This document shows positions 27,875 to 35,685 of a DNA stretch of 64,000 nucleotides, piece by piece (position 1 is the stretch's first letter; every line of letters begins with the position of its first letter). Made by a program: the position numbers and the translations under genes. The notes beneath the pieces were generated by a model that saw only the letters and a list, made by a program, of their open reading frames with translations, was not told the DNA's origin and searched no databases. The DNA comes from Rhodoferax sp. (GTDB lineage Bacteria; Pseudomonadota; Gammaproteobacteria; Burkholderiales; Burkholderiaceae_C): positions 62,001 to 126,000 of the forward strand of contig JARLJH010000014.1 of NCBI GenBank assembly GCA_031291305.1, read 5' to 3'.

Positions 27875-28030
27875 TTAGTTGAAGCGCATCGCGCCAACGC
27901 CGAACAGGCCGACGAGCCCGATGATGATCAGGTACACCGCCACGATGAAGTTCAGTAGCTTGGGCATGACCAGGATCAATATCCCGGCCAGCAGCGAGAT
28001 CAGTGGCGTCAGGCTGAGGTGAGCGTACAT
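27875..28030 (-). CDS. DUF3096 small membrane protein, copy 2
   Basis: 51 codons, found by reading the strand directly. The product starts MYAHLSLTPLISLLAGIL and continues with VMPKLLNFIVAVYLIIIGLV, ending RFN. It aligns without gaps along its whole length to the copy at 24243-24398 (same 51-residue length), so it is a true paralogue. Its ATG at 28030 lies 4 bases past the rcnB-like stop, so it is probably translated from the same transcript. Confidence 0.85.
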   Translation of the reverse strand: MYAHLSLTPLISLLAGILILVMPKLLNFIVAVYLIIIGLVGLFGVGAMRFN

Positions 28031-28034
28031 GGCG

Positions 28035-28490
28035 TCAATTGCTCAGCAAGAGCTGCATGATGATGCCCGTGGTGATGGCCACCAGCAGGTAGTCGCCGCC
28101 ATTTTGGACCCAGTGGTAACCACGCGGTGGCGCTGACAGGTGGTGGCCACGCCAATCATCCACCACGTATTGCCGCCCGCGGTACTCGGGTGGCAGACGT
28201 CCACCCTGGCGAAACTCGTGATTCGGCCCGGCGCCGCGTTCGTCGCGTGCGGCACGGTGGTATTGGTTTTGCCAGTCGTTGCGTGTCTGTTGCTGTGGGG
28301 GAGAGGGGCGGCGGGCGTTCTGGTTGGGGCGCTGATGTTGGTCGGGGCCCGCGCAGTTGCCTTGTCCGTTACGGCAGTCGCCGTTGTCCCGGAGGGCTCG
28401 CTGGTCCGGGCCGTGGCTTTGGGCAAAGGCACAGCCGGTCGAGGCAAGAGCCAGGGCCAGTGCGATGTTTAGAACAGTTTTTTGACTCAT
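28035..28490 (-). CDS. RcnB family periplasmic protein
   Basis: 151 residues from the ATG at 28490, after GGAGATCACG. Signal peptide (ALALALASTGCAFAQ); the Gly-Cys could also be read as a weak lipobox. A charged, Asn/Gln/Arg-rich spacer is followed by the RcnB ending YVVDDWRGHHLSAPPRGYHW, then VQNGGDYLLVAITTGII. E. coli RcnB tunes nickel and cobalt efflux in the periplasm. Here there is no RcnA, so metal handling is suggested only by family and by the Nramp gene 1 kb on. Confidence 0.83.
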   Translation of the reverse strand: MSQKTVLNIALALALASTGCAFAQSHGPDQRALRDNGDCRNGQGNCAGPDQHQRPNQNARRPSPPQQQTRNDWQNQYHRAARDERGAGPNHEFRQGGRLPPEYRGRQYVVDDWRGHHLSAPPRGYHWVQNGGDYLLVAITTGIIMQLLLSN

Positions 28491-28533
28491 CGTGATCTCC
28501 ATTGGGTGGAATGAACGGGGGGATTGTCGCGCG

Positions 28534-29358
28534 CTATTCACGCGGCTCGCCGCGCTGATTGACGGTGACGCTGGGGCCTGGGGGGGCGGTTAGCTGGACT
28601 TGGTGGTCCAGACCGCGAAAGTTGTAAGTCACATCCCAGAACTCCGGACGAGCTTGGCTGGGAATGTCTCGGCAGCGCTGCACATCTTGGGTTTGCGCGG
28701 ATTGAGGCTCGTTGTTGCGCCCGACCTGATTGCCAATGGCTGCACCGGCCACAGCACCACCGACGGTGGCTAGGTCTTTGCCTGCGCCACCTCCCACCTG
28801 ATGCCCGAGCACGCCGCCGATCAGGGCTCCCACAACGGCACCGGGCACGTTGGAGTTGCGTTGTTCTGGCGCTACTTGTTCGCGTTCCACCCAGCAGCGG
28901 TGTTCAGGTGGCCCGACAACAGCGTGTACCGAGGTCACACGAGCCTCAAAAAGCCGCTCGTTGTTGCGCCGGCGAAAGTCGGGAGCACGAACAGGTTCAG
29001 GTGGCGGCGCAGGCGCATAGCGCTGGTCGTCAATGCGTGCGTCGCGACTGACTAAGCGTACCGATGACACCCGATCGTTCAAACCCATGGTGACCAGCGA
29101 CGGGTAGCGACCTTCGCGCAATATGACACAGTGACCATGAAAGCGGCTGTCTTCACATACTTCCCACCGCCCGGTTGTCACCTCGGCGGACGAGGCGCGG
29201 TCATTGAAACCGTAGCGTGAGAAATCACCAATTTGTCGTTGCGTGCTGAACGACTGGCCGCCAAAGTTTTCCCGCTCATAAAAAGTGACCTGTGCTACTG
29301 CCTGGGCGGCGATGGCGACCCCCGCGATCGCAAAGAGGTTTCTGATCAACGCATGCAT
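28534..29358 (-). CDS. Exported beta/gamma-crystallin and glycine-zipper protein
   Basis: 274 residues. Signal peptide (AIAGVAIAAQAVAQ), then a beta/gamma-crystallin double Greek-key domain (about 23-105: VTFYERENFGGQSFS, FNDRASSAEV, GLNDRVSSVRL). A Pro/Arg-rich linker is followed by a glycine-zipper hairpin (about 170-215: GAVVGALIGGVLGHQVGGGAGKDLATVGGAVAGAAIGNQVG in spaced GxxxG steps) and a short tail with one Cys. The crystallin part may bind calcium or polysaccharide; the zipper would insert in or pack against a membrane. Confidence 0.8.
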   Translation of the reverse strand: MHALIRNLFAIAGVAIAAQAVAQVTFYERENFGGQSFSTQRQIGDFSRYGFNDRASSAEVTTGRWEVCEDSRFHGHCVILREGRYPSLVTMGLNDRVSSVRLVSRDARIDDQRYAPAPPPEPVRAPDFRRRNNERLFEARVTSVHAVVGPPEHRCWVEREQVAPEQRNSNVPGAVVGALIGGVLGHQVGGGAGKDLATVGGAVAGAAIGNQVGRNNEPQSAQTQDVQRCRDIPSQARPEFWDVTYNFRGLDHQVQLTAPPGPSVTVNQRGEPRE

Positions 29359-29576
29359 GGAAGGCTCCAGTGGAAAATGGTGGCAGGTGGCCTGTCCTCA
29401 CCGTTGCCGGTCCGCCGCTGCGGCAGGCCGGGACTGGAGCTAACTATGGCATCGCCACGCGCGTTCGTCTGTACGGTTGCGAACACAGAATGCCTGACGC
29501 CCAGCAGTGGCGTCGGTACCACGTCTCAATGCGGGCAACATAAGGGCTCTTGCGTTCATTTGCCTCATCAGAAAAT

Positions 29577-30842
29577 TCAGACAAATGGCGCCAATCCACC
29601 CCACAAGCCGATGCCTGAGACCAGTACTGCCAACATCACCAAAACCCACAGATACCAGCCGCGAAGCCGATACTCAGTCGGCAGAACGGTTTGCGCCAGC
29701 AGCAGTAGAACGGCAATCAATATCGGGAAAATGCCTGTATTCACCACCTGTGTCGCTACATCCAGCCCGATCAGATTGGCCTGCGATCCCACCATCCAGG
29801 CGCTGCCAACGATGCACAACGCATAAACGGCATAGAACCACGGTGACTCTGAGCCTGGGCTGTGCTTGGCGCGCACATAGCCAGCCGCTTCACTGATGCC
29901 CCAAGCGAGCGCCAGTGACGACACAATCGCTGCCACCATGGCTGCTCCCATGACACCGGCACTGAAGACCAGATGTGCGCCTGAACCACCCAGCAGTGGG
30001 ATCAGCGCATCACTGACATCGCCAATGCTATGGATAACGCGGGTGGAGCCTTTGGTGTCAAAAGTAGCTGCAGTGGCGATCACCACGGCAGCGGTGATGC
30101 ATTGTGTCAACACGGCACCGCTGGCGGTGTCCCAACGGGCGGAAGCGTAGTTGTCAGGAGTTAGGCCCTTGTCGGCCACGGCCGACTGCTGATAAAAAAT
30201 CATCCATGGGTTGAACACGGAACCGATCAGAGCCGACGCCAGGAACATGAACTGGTGATTCTTGAACAGGAAATCTGTGGATTGCCGGGTGATCACCGAG
30301 ACATCAGGATGGGCCATCCAGGCGACACCAAAAAAAGCCAGTTCAAAAAGACCAAACACCAGCGCAATTTTTTCAATCCGGCGGTAAGAGCCCAAAAACA
30401 CGACCGAAAACAGGGCCGTCGAGGCCAGAGATAGAGACACCGTGCGCGAGACACCATAAAGCTCACCAACGGCAGCAACGCCGGTGAACTCAGTGATCAG
30501 CGAACCGATGGTCGCCACAGCCAGAACCCCGACAGACAGCCGCGACCAGAGTTTGCCGTACCGCGCCAGAATGAGTTCCGCCAAGCCCATGCCCGTGAAA
30601 ATGCCCAGCCGGACGGTGAGTTCCTGCACCATGTAGAGCATCGGAATCAGCGCCAGTACCAGCAGCAGAAGTCGGTAGCCCCACTGCGCACCACCTTGTG
30701 CTGCGGTCACGATATTGCCGACATCCGTATCGGCCAAGGTTACCAGCAGTCCCGGCCCCCAGACCATCAAGAACTGCCAATGCGTCCGACGCGACGCGAC
30801 TGCGGCCAGGCGGGGCTGACGGGGGGCCTGGAAGGCTTTCAT
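29577..30842 (-). CDS. Nramp-family divalent metal transporter, divergent metal site
   Basis: 421 residues, eleven helices. Helix 1 holds LADTDVGNIVTAAQGGAQWG: the metal-binding Asp40 and Asn43 of DPGN are kept but Pro is Val. Helix 6 reads IGSVFNPWMIFYQQSA, where classical Mn/Fe transporters have a Met-Pro-His core (the Met ligand favours transition metals). The lost Met suggests another substrate such as Mg2+ or a broader ion range. It starts 6 bases after the TerC gene, with AAGGTCTG as ribosome site. Confidence 0.82.
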   Translation of the reverse strand: MKAFQAPRQPRLAAVASRRTHWQFLMVWGPGLLVTLADTDVGNIVTAAQGGAQWGYRLLLLVLALIPMLYMVQELTVRLGIFTGMGLAELILARYGKLWSRLSVGVLAVATIGSLITEFTGVAAVGELYGVSRTVSLSLASTALFSVVFLGSYRRIEKIALVFGLFELAFFGVAWMAHPDVSVITRQSTDFLFKNHQFMFLASALIGSVFNPWMIFYQQSAVADKGLTPDNYASARWDTASGAVLTQCITAAVVIATAATFDTKGSTRVIHSIGDVSDALIPLLGGSGAHLVFSAGVMGAAMVAAIVSSLALAWGISEAAGYVRAKHSPGSESPWFYAVYALCIVGSAWMVGSQANLIGLDVATQVVNTGIFPILIAVLLLLAQTVLPTEYRLRGWYLWVLVMLAVLVSGIGLWGGLAPFV

Positions 30843-30848
30843 CAGACC

Positions 30849-32186
30849 TTATTTGCCCACAGCAAGGCACTCGGCGTTTTCAAATGCACCACCGTCGACG
30901 ACCAGTTTGGTCGCACCTGCCGAGACGATCTTGACCGGCGGCGTCACGCCAAGGGCAAAGCCGGCGACCTGATAGTTTTTCCAGTTGATGCGACCATCGA
31001 CCGCCGTGACAGGGGTGCGCACCACGCCTTTGGCAGACGTCAATCGCATTTCAGAGGCCCCAGGGTAATAACTGATCACCAGATCCGGGCTTTTGCATTG
31101 GTATTTGACCCAATGTTCTGGTTCGGGCATCACTGGAGCCCTGCTAAAAAAGTGCACGATCCAGCCGATAAAAAACGCGCCGGAAATCGCAAAAACCAGA
31201 CCAATATAGATTCTTTGTGACATGCCGCGTTCGATGGCAGGCGCAGCTTGCTTATCGGACACTGTCTTGATCAACGGTACAGCCTTAGTGCCAGGGGGCT
31301 CTGGCAACACGCTGGATACCTGCTCCAGATCCTGCGTCAATCCAACGGTTTCGGTTGATGTGCTCAAAGCGTCCGCTAAATTGCCTTGAGCGGCAACGTA
31401 TGCCTCGGGTGACGCCTTTTCGCGGGGTTGTTCGGCACTGGCGGTAGCCGGTCTGATAATTTTCCACAACGATGCGGGGGGTGTCCTATCGCCCAGAGAC
31501 TGCTGATTTCGTAGAATGATTTTGCTCTGCATCACTGTGTAGGCAGCCGCTAGAACGGGTACCACCAGACTGGCGAGACTGGATGGATTGACGATGGCGC
31601 CCCCCAAAATCGGATCATCGACCATCAGCCCACCCGACACGCCCCCCAGAATGGCCCCACCCACCCACAACAACTCTGGATACACATCCAGCAATCTGGC
31701 AATGTACAAACTGCCAAACATCAGGATGGGAATGCTCAGCAGTAAACCCGCCATGAGCATCTGGAAATTGTTTTGCGTGATGGCTGAGAGCGCTAGAACA
31801 TTGTCCAGACTCATCACCACATCCGCCAGCACAATGGTTCTGACGGCAGAAAAAATATCGCCTCTGGATGACAGGTGATCATCCAGTGCTGACGGGCCCT
31901 GGTCTGAGTTGTCAATGATCAGTCCAATGGAAATCTTTAACAGCAGGAATCCGCCGATCAGCTTGATCAACGGGATTTCCATGGCGAACGTGGCAATGCT
32001 GGTGAGAAACAGGCGCGCGGCAAAGGCCCCCAGTATGCCCAGCCAAAGCGCCTTCATCCGGTGCTTTTTGTCCAGCGTTCGCGTTACCAGCGCGATCACG
32101 ATGGCGTTGTCGCCGCTGAGCAAAATATCCACCAGCAACACGCCCAGCGCCACATTGAATGACCAGACCGACGCGTCAACTTCCAT
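30849..32186 (-). CDS. TerC/YjbE-type membrane protein with C-terminal exported domain
   Basis: 445 residues from the ATG at 32186. Residues 1-225 form the TerC domain with acidic pairs in membrane segments (LLSGDNAIVIAL with Asp20/Asp26; LADVVMSLDNVLA with Asp122/Asp128). They are thought to move manganese or other metals outward. A polar linker (about 230-320) leads to an extra helix (327-347) and a domain of about 95 residues (350-445) with Cys364 and Cys440. It begins WVKYQCKSPDLVISYY and recalls the lysozyme-inhibitor MliC fold. Such a tail is unusual for TerC. Between hflC and the Nramp gene, in one likely operon. Confidence 0.83.
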   Translation of the reverse strand: MEVDASVWSFNVALGVLLVDILLSGDNAIVIALVTRTLDKKHRMKALWLGILGAFAARLFLTSIATFAMEIPLIKLIGGFLLLKISIGLIIDNSDQGPSALDDHLSSRGDIFSAVRTIVLADVVMSLDNVLALSAITQNNFQMLMAGLLLSIPILMFGSLYIARLLDVYPELLWVGGAILGGVSGGLMVDDPILGGAIVNPSSLASLVVPVLAAAYTVMQSKIILRNQQSLGDRTPPASLWKIIRPATASAEQPREKASPEAYVAAQGNLADALSTSTETVGLTQDLEQVSSVLPEPPGTKAVPLIKTVSDKQAAPAIERGMSQRIYIGLVFAISGAFFIGWIVHFFSRAPVMPEPEHWVKYQCKSPDLVISYYPGASEMRLTSAKGVVRTPVTAVDGRINWKNYQVAGFALGVTPPVKIVSAGATKLVVDGGAFENAECLAVGK

Positions 32187-32245
32187 GATGTCCTTCTGCC
32201 TTTCCGAACCCGACAGATGTCTGGGCAACTACCAAGGGCGTCAAC

Positions 32246-33124
32246 TTATTTGCGGGGTGCACTGTCGGGTCCGGTTTTGAGATCACGCAAAAAAGCCGAG
32301 TCCGGCGACAGGAACAGAATCGGTGCAGACTCTGCAAGCGATTGGCGATAAGTTTGCAGCGAACGGTACAGCCGGTAAAACTTGGCATCGTGCCCAAACG
32401 CCTCGGACAGAATCTGATTGGCCGTGGCATCACCCTGGCCACGGGCAATCTTGGCGGTACGCTGTGCCTCAGAAATGATTGCCAGCTTGTCCTTATCCGC
32501 CTTGGATTGAATTTGCTGCGCCCACTCGGCACCCTGGGCGCGCAACTCCTTGGCCTCCCGATGCCGCTCTGATTGCATGCGCTCATAGATGGCCTGGCTG
32601 GTTTCCAGTGGCAAATTGGCCTTGAGAAAGCGCACCTCAGAAAACTCGACGCCCATTGATTTCCCTTTGGCGAGGACTTCAGCCTGGATTTTGTTGACGA
32701 CAGCAATGCGGTCTGACGACAGCAATGTGGGTAGATTGACTTGGCCCAGCTCCTTGCGCAAGGATGAGCTGATCAGTTGCCCTAGCTGCAGATTGGCCTG
32801 GTCCAGCGTTCGCAGTGACTGATAAAACCGCAGTGGATCGACGATGCGGTAACGCGCGTAGGTTTGTACTTCAAGGCGCTTTTGGTCGCCCAGAATGACT
32901 TGCTCGGACGGCGGTTGCAGCAAAAGCTCTCGGTTGTCGTAGTAGATGACGGTGTCCATCGTCGGCACCTTGAAATTCAGGCCGGGCTTTTGCACCACAC
33001 CAATGGGGGCACCCAGGCGGATGATCAGAACCTCGTCGGTTTCTGTTACCACATAGGCGGTGATAGACAGCAGCCAAAGCGTCAGAATCACCAGCAGGCT
33101 CACCACCACTACGGGGCGCTTCAT
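32246..33124 (-). CDS. hflC: SPFH/Band-7 protein HflC-like
   Basis: 292 residues. One N-terminal anchor helix (VVVVSLLVILTLWLLSITAYVV), then the SPFH domain starting ETDEVLIIRLGAP and the coiled EAKELRAQGAEWAQQIQSKADKD segment typical of HflC. With HflK it forms a cage around the membrane protease FtsH in E. coli. Overlaps hflK by 4 bases (ATGA). The TerC and Nramp partners downstream, instead of the usual hflX/hisZ setting, suggest a second HflKC pair in this genome. Confidence 0.86.
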   Translation of the reverse strand: MKRPVVVVSLLVILTLWLLSITAYVVTETDEVLIIRLGAPIGVVQKPGLNFKVPTMDTVIYYDNRELLLQPPSEQVILGDQKRLEVQTYARYRIVDPLRFYQSLRTLDQANLQLGQLISSSLRKELGQVNLPTLLSSDRIAVVNKIQAEVLAKGKSMGVEFSEVRFLKANLPLETSQAIYERMQSERHREAKELRAQGAEWAQQIQSKADKDKLAIISEAQRTAKIARGQGDATANQILSEAFGHDAKFYRLYRSLQTYRQSLAESAPILFLSPDSAFLRDLKTGPDSAPRK

Positions 33125-34146
33125 TTCGCACCTTCTTTCGGCTGCACTTTGTCGCTATTGATAGACATGTAGGGCATCACGGCTGAGGCCCCTTTGCCAG
33201 TGGTGTCAACAATGACCTTGGCGGCATGGCGCAACAACTCGTCGGTGCTTTCCATATACAGGCGCCAGGCTGTCACATCCTTGGATTTCGCATAACTGTT
33301 GTAGACGGCCATGAAACTTTTCGCGTCGCCATCGGCCAGTTTGATCACCTGAGCTTTGTAGGCTTCAGCATCCTGGGTGATTTTGGAGGCTTCACCACGG
33401 GCGCGGGGCAGGATGTCGTTGGTGTATGAATCGGCGTCGTTGCGGGCGCGTTCTTGGTCGGCACGGGCGCGCTGCACGTCGTTGAACGCATCAATTACAG
33501 CGGCTGGCGGATCGACACGCTGCAACTGCACTTGGGATACAAAGACACCGGCATTTTCTTTGTCGAGTAACTGCTGCATCAGTTCACGGGTTTCGTCGGC
33601 GATCTGCTGGCGTTTGTCAGACATGGCGGCCTGGATCGGCGTGCGTCCGATGACCTCGCGCAAAGCACTCTCGGCGGTCATGCTGACCGATACATCAGGG
33701 CGCTTGACCTTGAACAGAAAATCTTTCGCATCCTTGATTTTCCAGAACACGGTGCATTCGGCTTCCACAATGTTCTCGTCGCCGGTCAGCATCTGCCGGT
33801 CATGGGAGTCTTCGCCAGAGCGAGCCAAGCCTATCTGTATCTGGTTGATCTGCGTCACTTTGGGCGTGAATACCACTTCGACAGGGTATGGCCAGTGGTA
33901 ATGCAAACCAGGCTCCACGGTTTCCTGATACTTGCCAAACCGCAGTACCACACCCTGCTCATCGGGTTGCACCTTAAAAACCCCAGAGTTCACCCAGATC
34001 AGCAGCACGATGATGGCCACCAGCAGACCACCTCGACCTTTGAAACCCAGCAAGGCTGTGTAATATGAAAGCCAGTCTTTGAGCTGATCAGACCTGGTTG
34101 GTGTTCGGGGGGGAAGGGCGTTTTCCAGCGTGTTGACGGTGTCCAT
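33121..34146 (-). CDS. hflK: SPFH/Band-7 protein HflK-like
   Basis: 341 residues, a little shorter than standard HflK. It lacks the Gly/Pro-rich N-terminus of that protein and begins with a short cytoplasmic part and one helix (GGLLVAIIVLLIWVNSGVFKVQ). The SPFH core has QGVVLRFGKYQETVEPGLHYHWPYPVE and the late ERARNDADSYTNDILPRARGEASK coil. Heads the hflK-hflC-terC-nramp set. Divergent from the SDR gene. Confidence 0.86.
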   Translation of the reverse strand: MDTVNTLENALPPRTPTRSDQLKDWLSYYTALLGFKGRGGLLVAIIVLLIWVNSGVFKVQPDEQGVVLRFGKYQETVEPGLHYHWPYPVEVVFTPKVTQINQIQIGLARSGEDSHDRQMLTGDENIVEAECTVFWKIKDAKDFLFKVKRPDVSVSMTAESALREVIGRTPIQAAMSDKRQQIADETRELMQQLLDKENAGVFVSQVQLQRVDPPAAVIDAFNDVQRARADQERARNDADSYTNDILPRARGEASKITQDAEAYKAQVIKLADGDAKSFMAVYNSYAKSKDVTAWRLYMESTDELLRHAAKVIVDTTGKGASAVMPYMSINSDKVQPKEGAK

Positions 34147-34225
34147 GGGTCTGCTTTGCGTAGGCGGCGAGCGTTTGGCGTGATTGTGGGTGCAGGGCCT
34201 CGCTGAATTTTACCCGTCGGATTAA

Positions 34226-34244
34226 CTTTACATTGGCTTTACAT
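34226..34244. promoter_or_regulatory. Direct repeat CTTTACAT-N3-CTTTACAT
   Basis: Two identical 8-base units start 11 bases apart, one helical turn, in the hflK/SDR divergent spacer. This spacing is typical of OmpR/PhoB-type regulator sites. No regulator is known for it here. Confidence 0.4.
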
Positions 34245-34304
34245 GATGTGAAGGACGTGGGATTTACTGCAAAATGGGTCATCACTCTCATTTTTGACCA
34301 TGCC

Positions 34305-35093
34305 ATGCCACGCACTATCCATCAACTCTTCGACCTGAATGGCAGGACAGCACTCATTACAGGTGGCTCGCGCTTTCTGGGGCTGCAAATGGCGCACGCA
34401 CTTGGCGAGGCTGGCGCACGCATCATGCTGTGCGCCCGTAAGGCTGACGAGCTTGAAGCCGCCACCGCTGAACTGCAAGCGGCGGGTATCGATACGCGCT
34501 GGGTGGCGGCGGATTGCGCGGTGGAGGCAGACCTGCACAAGCTGGTCTCAGAGACACTGCAACGCATGGGCGACGTGGATATTCTGGTCAACAACGCCGG
34601 GGCCACCTGGGGCGCACCGGCGCAAGACCATCCGCTGGATGCCTGGGACAAGGTGATGAATCTGAATGTGCGCAGCATGTTTCTGCTCAGTCAGATGGTG
34701 GGCAAGCAGAGCATGCTGGCGCGCGGCGGGCGCATCATCAACATGGCCTCCATCGCCGGGTTGGGTGGCAACCCGCCGGGCATGACGAGCATTGCGTACA
34801 ACACCTCCAAGGCCGCGGTGATCAATTTCACCCGCACGCTGGCATGTGAGTGGGGCCGCTACGGCATCAACGTCAACGCCATCTGTCCGGGGTTTTTCCC
34901 GAGCAAGATGACTGCTGGCACCTTGGCCGTGCTCGGTGAAGATCACTTGGCTGCCAGCGCACCGCTGCATCGGCTGGGCGATGAAGAAGACCTCAAGGGC
35001 GTGACGGTGTTGTTAGCATCAGATGCGGGCAAGCACATCACTGGCCAATGCCTGGCGGTGGACGGTGGCATCAGCGCATATATGCGGAGTTGA
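34305..35093 (+). CDS. Short-chain dehydrogenase/reductase
   Basis: 262 residues from the ATG at 34305. Classical SDR: cofactor loop TGGSRFLGLQMA (about 17-28), NNAGATWG, catalytic Ser in NMASIAGLGG and Tyr-Lys in AYNTSKAAV, and the PG motif in NAICPGFFPSKM. An Arg two residues after the first cofactor helix region (CARK) points to NADP(H). Similar to gluconate 5-dehydrogenase and ketoreductase types; substrate not readable. Followed after 5 bases by a thioesterase gene. Confidence 0.88.
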   Translation: MPRTIHQLFDLNGRTALITGGSRFLGLQMAHALGEAGARIMLCARKADELEAATAELQAAGIDTRWVAADCAVEADLHKLVSETLQRMGDVDILVNNAGATWGAPAQDHPLDAWDKVMNLNVRSMFLLSQMVGKQSMLARGGRIINMASIAGLGGNPPGMTSIAYNTSKAAVINFTRTLACEWGRYGINVNAICPGFFPSKMTAGTLAVLGEDHLAASAPLHRLGDEEDLKGVTVLLASDAGKHITGQCLAVDGGISAYMRS

Positions 35094-35098
35094 ACTCG

Positions 35099-35566
35099 AT
35101 GGACAGTATGAGCATCACCCTACCCAGCACAGACTTTGGTGTCGCCATCCCGTTTGTGAAACACCTCGGTTTTGTGCTGACAGTGTTTTCCGACGGCCAG
35201 TCCGAGATTCGCTACATGGCGCGACCAGAGCATCTCAACTCTTACAGCGTGACTCACGGCGGTGCGGTCATGACGCTGCTGGATGTGACCATGGCGATGG
35301 CGGCGCGCGCAGCGCCGGGGCGTACCGGTGTGGTCACCGTGGAGATGAAAACCAGTTTCATGCGCCCCTCCATGGGTCCCTTGGTGGCGCGTGGCACCTT
35401 GAAGCACCATACGGCGACACTGGCGTTCACCGAGGCCACCGTGTTCGATGAACACGGCAAGGCCTGCGCACATGCCACGGGTACCTTCAAGTACATCAAA
35501 CGTTTACCGACGGGGAGCAAAAGTGTGAATAGTTTTAACCGCCTTCCAACGCAGGCGGATGCGTAA
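35099..35566 (+). CDS. PaaI-type hotdog thioesterase
   Basis: 155 residues from the ATG at 35099 (a second Met at 35108 is possible). Single hotdog domain with the core HGGAVMTLLDVTMAMAAR (about 58-75) and VTVEMKTSFMRPSMG. Expected to hydrolyse acyl- or aryl-CoA thioesters. The last 15 residues after FKYIKRLP are low-complexity. Five bases after the SDR gene; probably the same transcript. Confidence 0.85.
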   Translation: MDSMSITLPSTDFGVAIPFVKHLGFVLTVFSDGQSEIRYMARPEHLNSYSVTHGGAVMTLLDVTMAMAARAAPGRTGVVTVEMKTSFMRPSMGPLVARGTLKHHTATLAFTEATVFDEHGKACAHATGTFKYIKRLPTGSKSVNSFNRLPTQADA

Positions 35567-35602
35567 ACGTGCAGATGCAGATGTGTTAAAAAGATATATA
35601 AG

Positions 35603-35656
35603 AAAATCCCCTTCAGCCCTTATATATAAAGGGCAAGAAGCTATTGATTCAATAGT
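35603..35656 (-). repeat. Short palindromic repeat, intergenic copy with strong hairpin
   Basis: Reverse-strand copy with halves ATTGATAGCTTCTTGCCC and AAGGGCTGAAGGGGATTTTC. The centre GCCCTTATATATAAAGGGC (35616-35634) can form a near-perfect hairpin. Located between the thioesterase and the MDR gene. Confidence 0.75.
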
Positions 35657-35685
35657 TATTCGTCGTCACCTCAGGAAGTAAGAAC

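Noticed and set aside
35616-35634. Hairpin GCCCTTATATATAAAGGGC as an ordinary terminator
   Set aside because: It is the centre of a palindromic repeat copy and lacks a T-run; terminator activity is possible but not shown.
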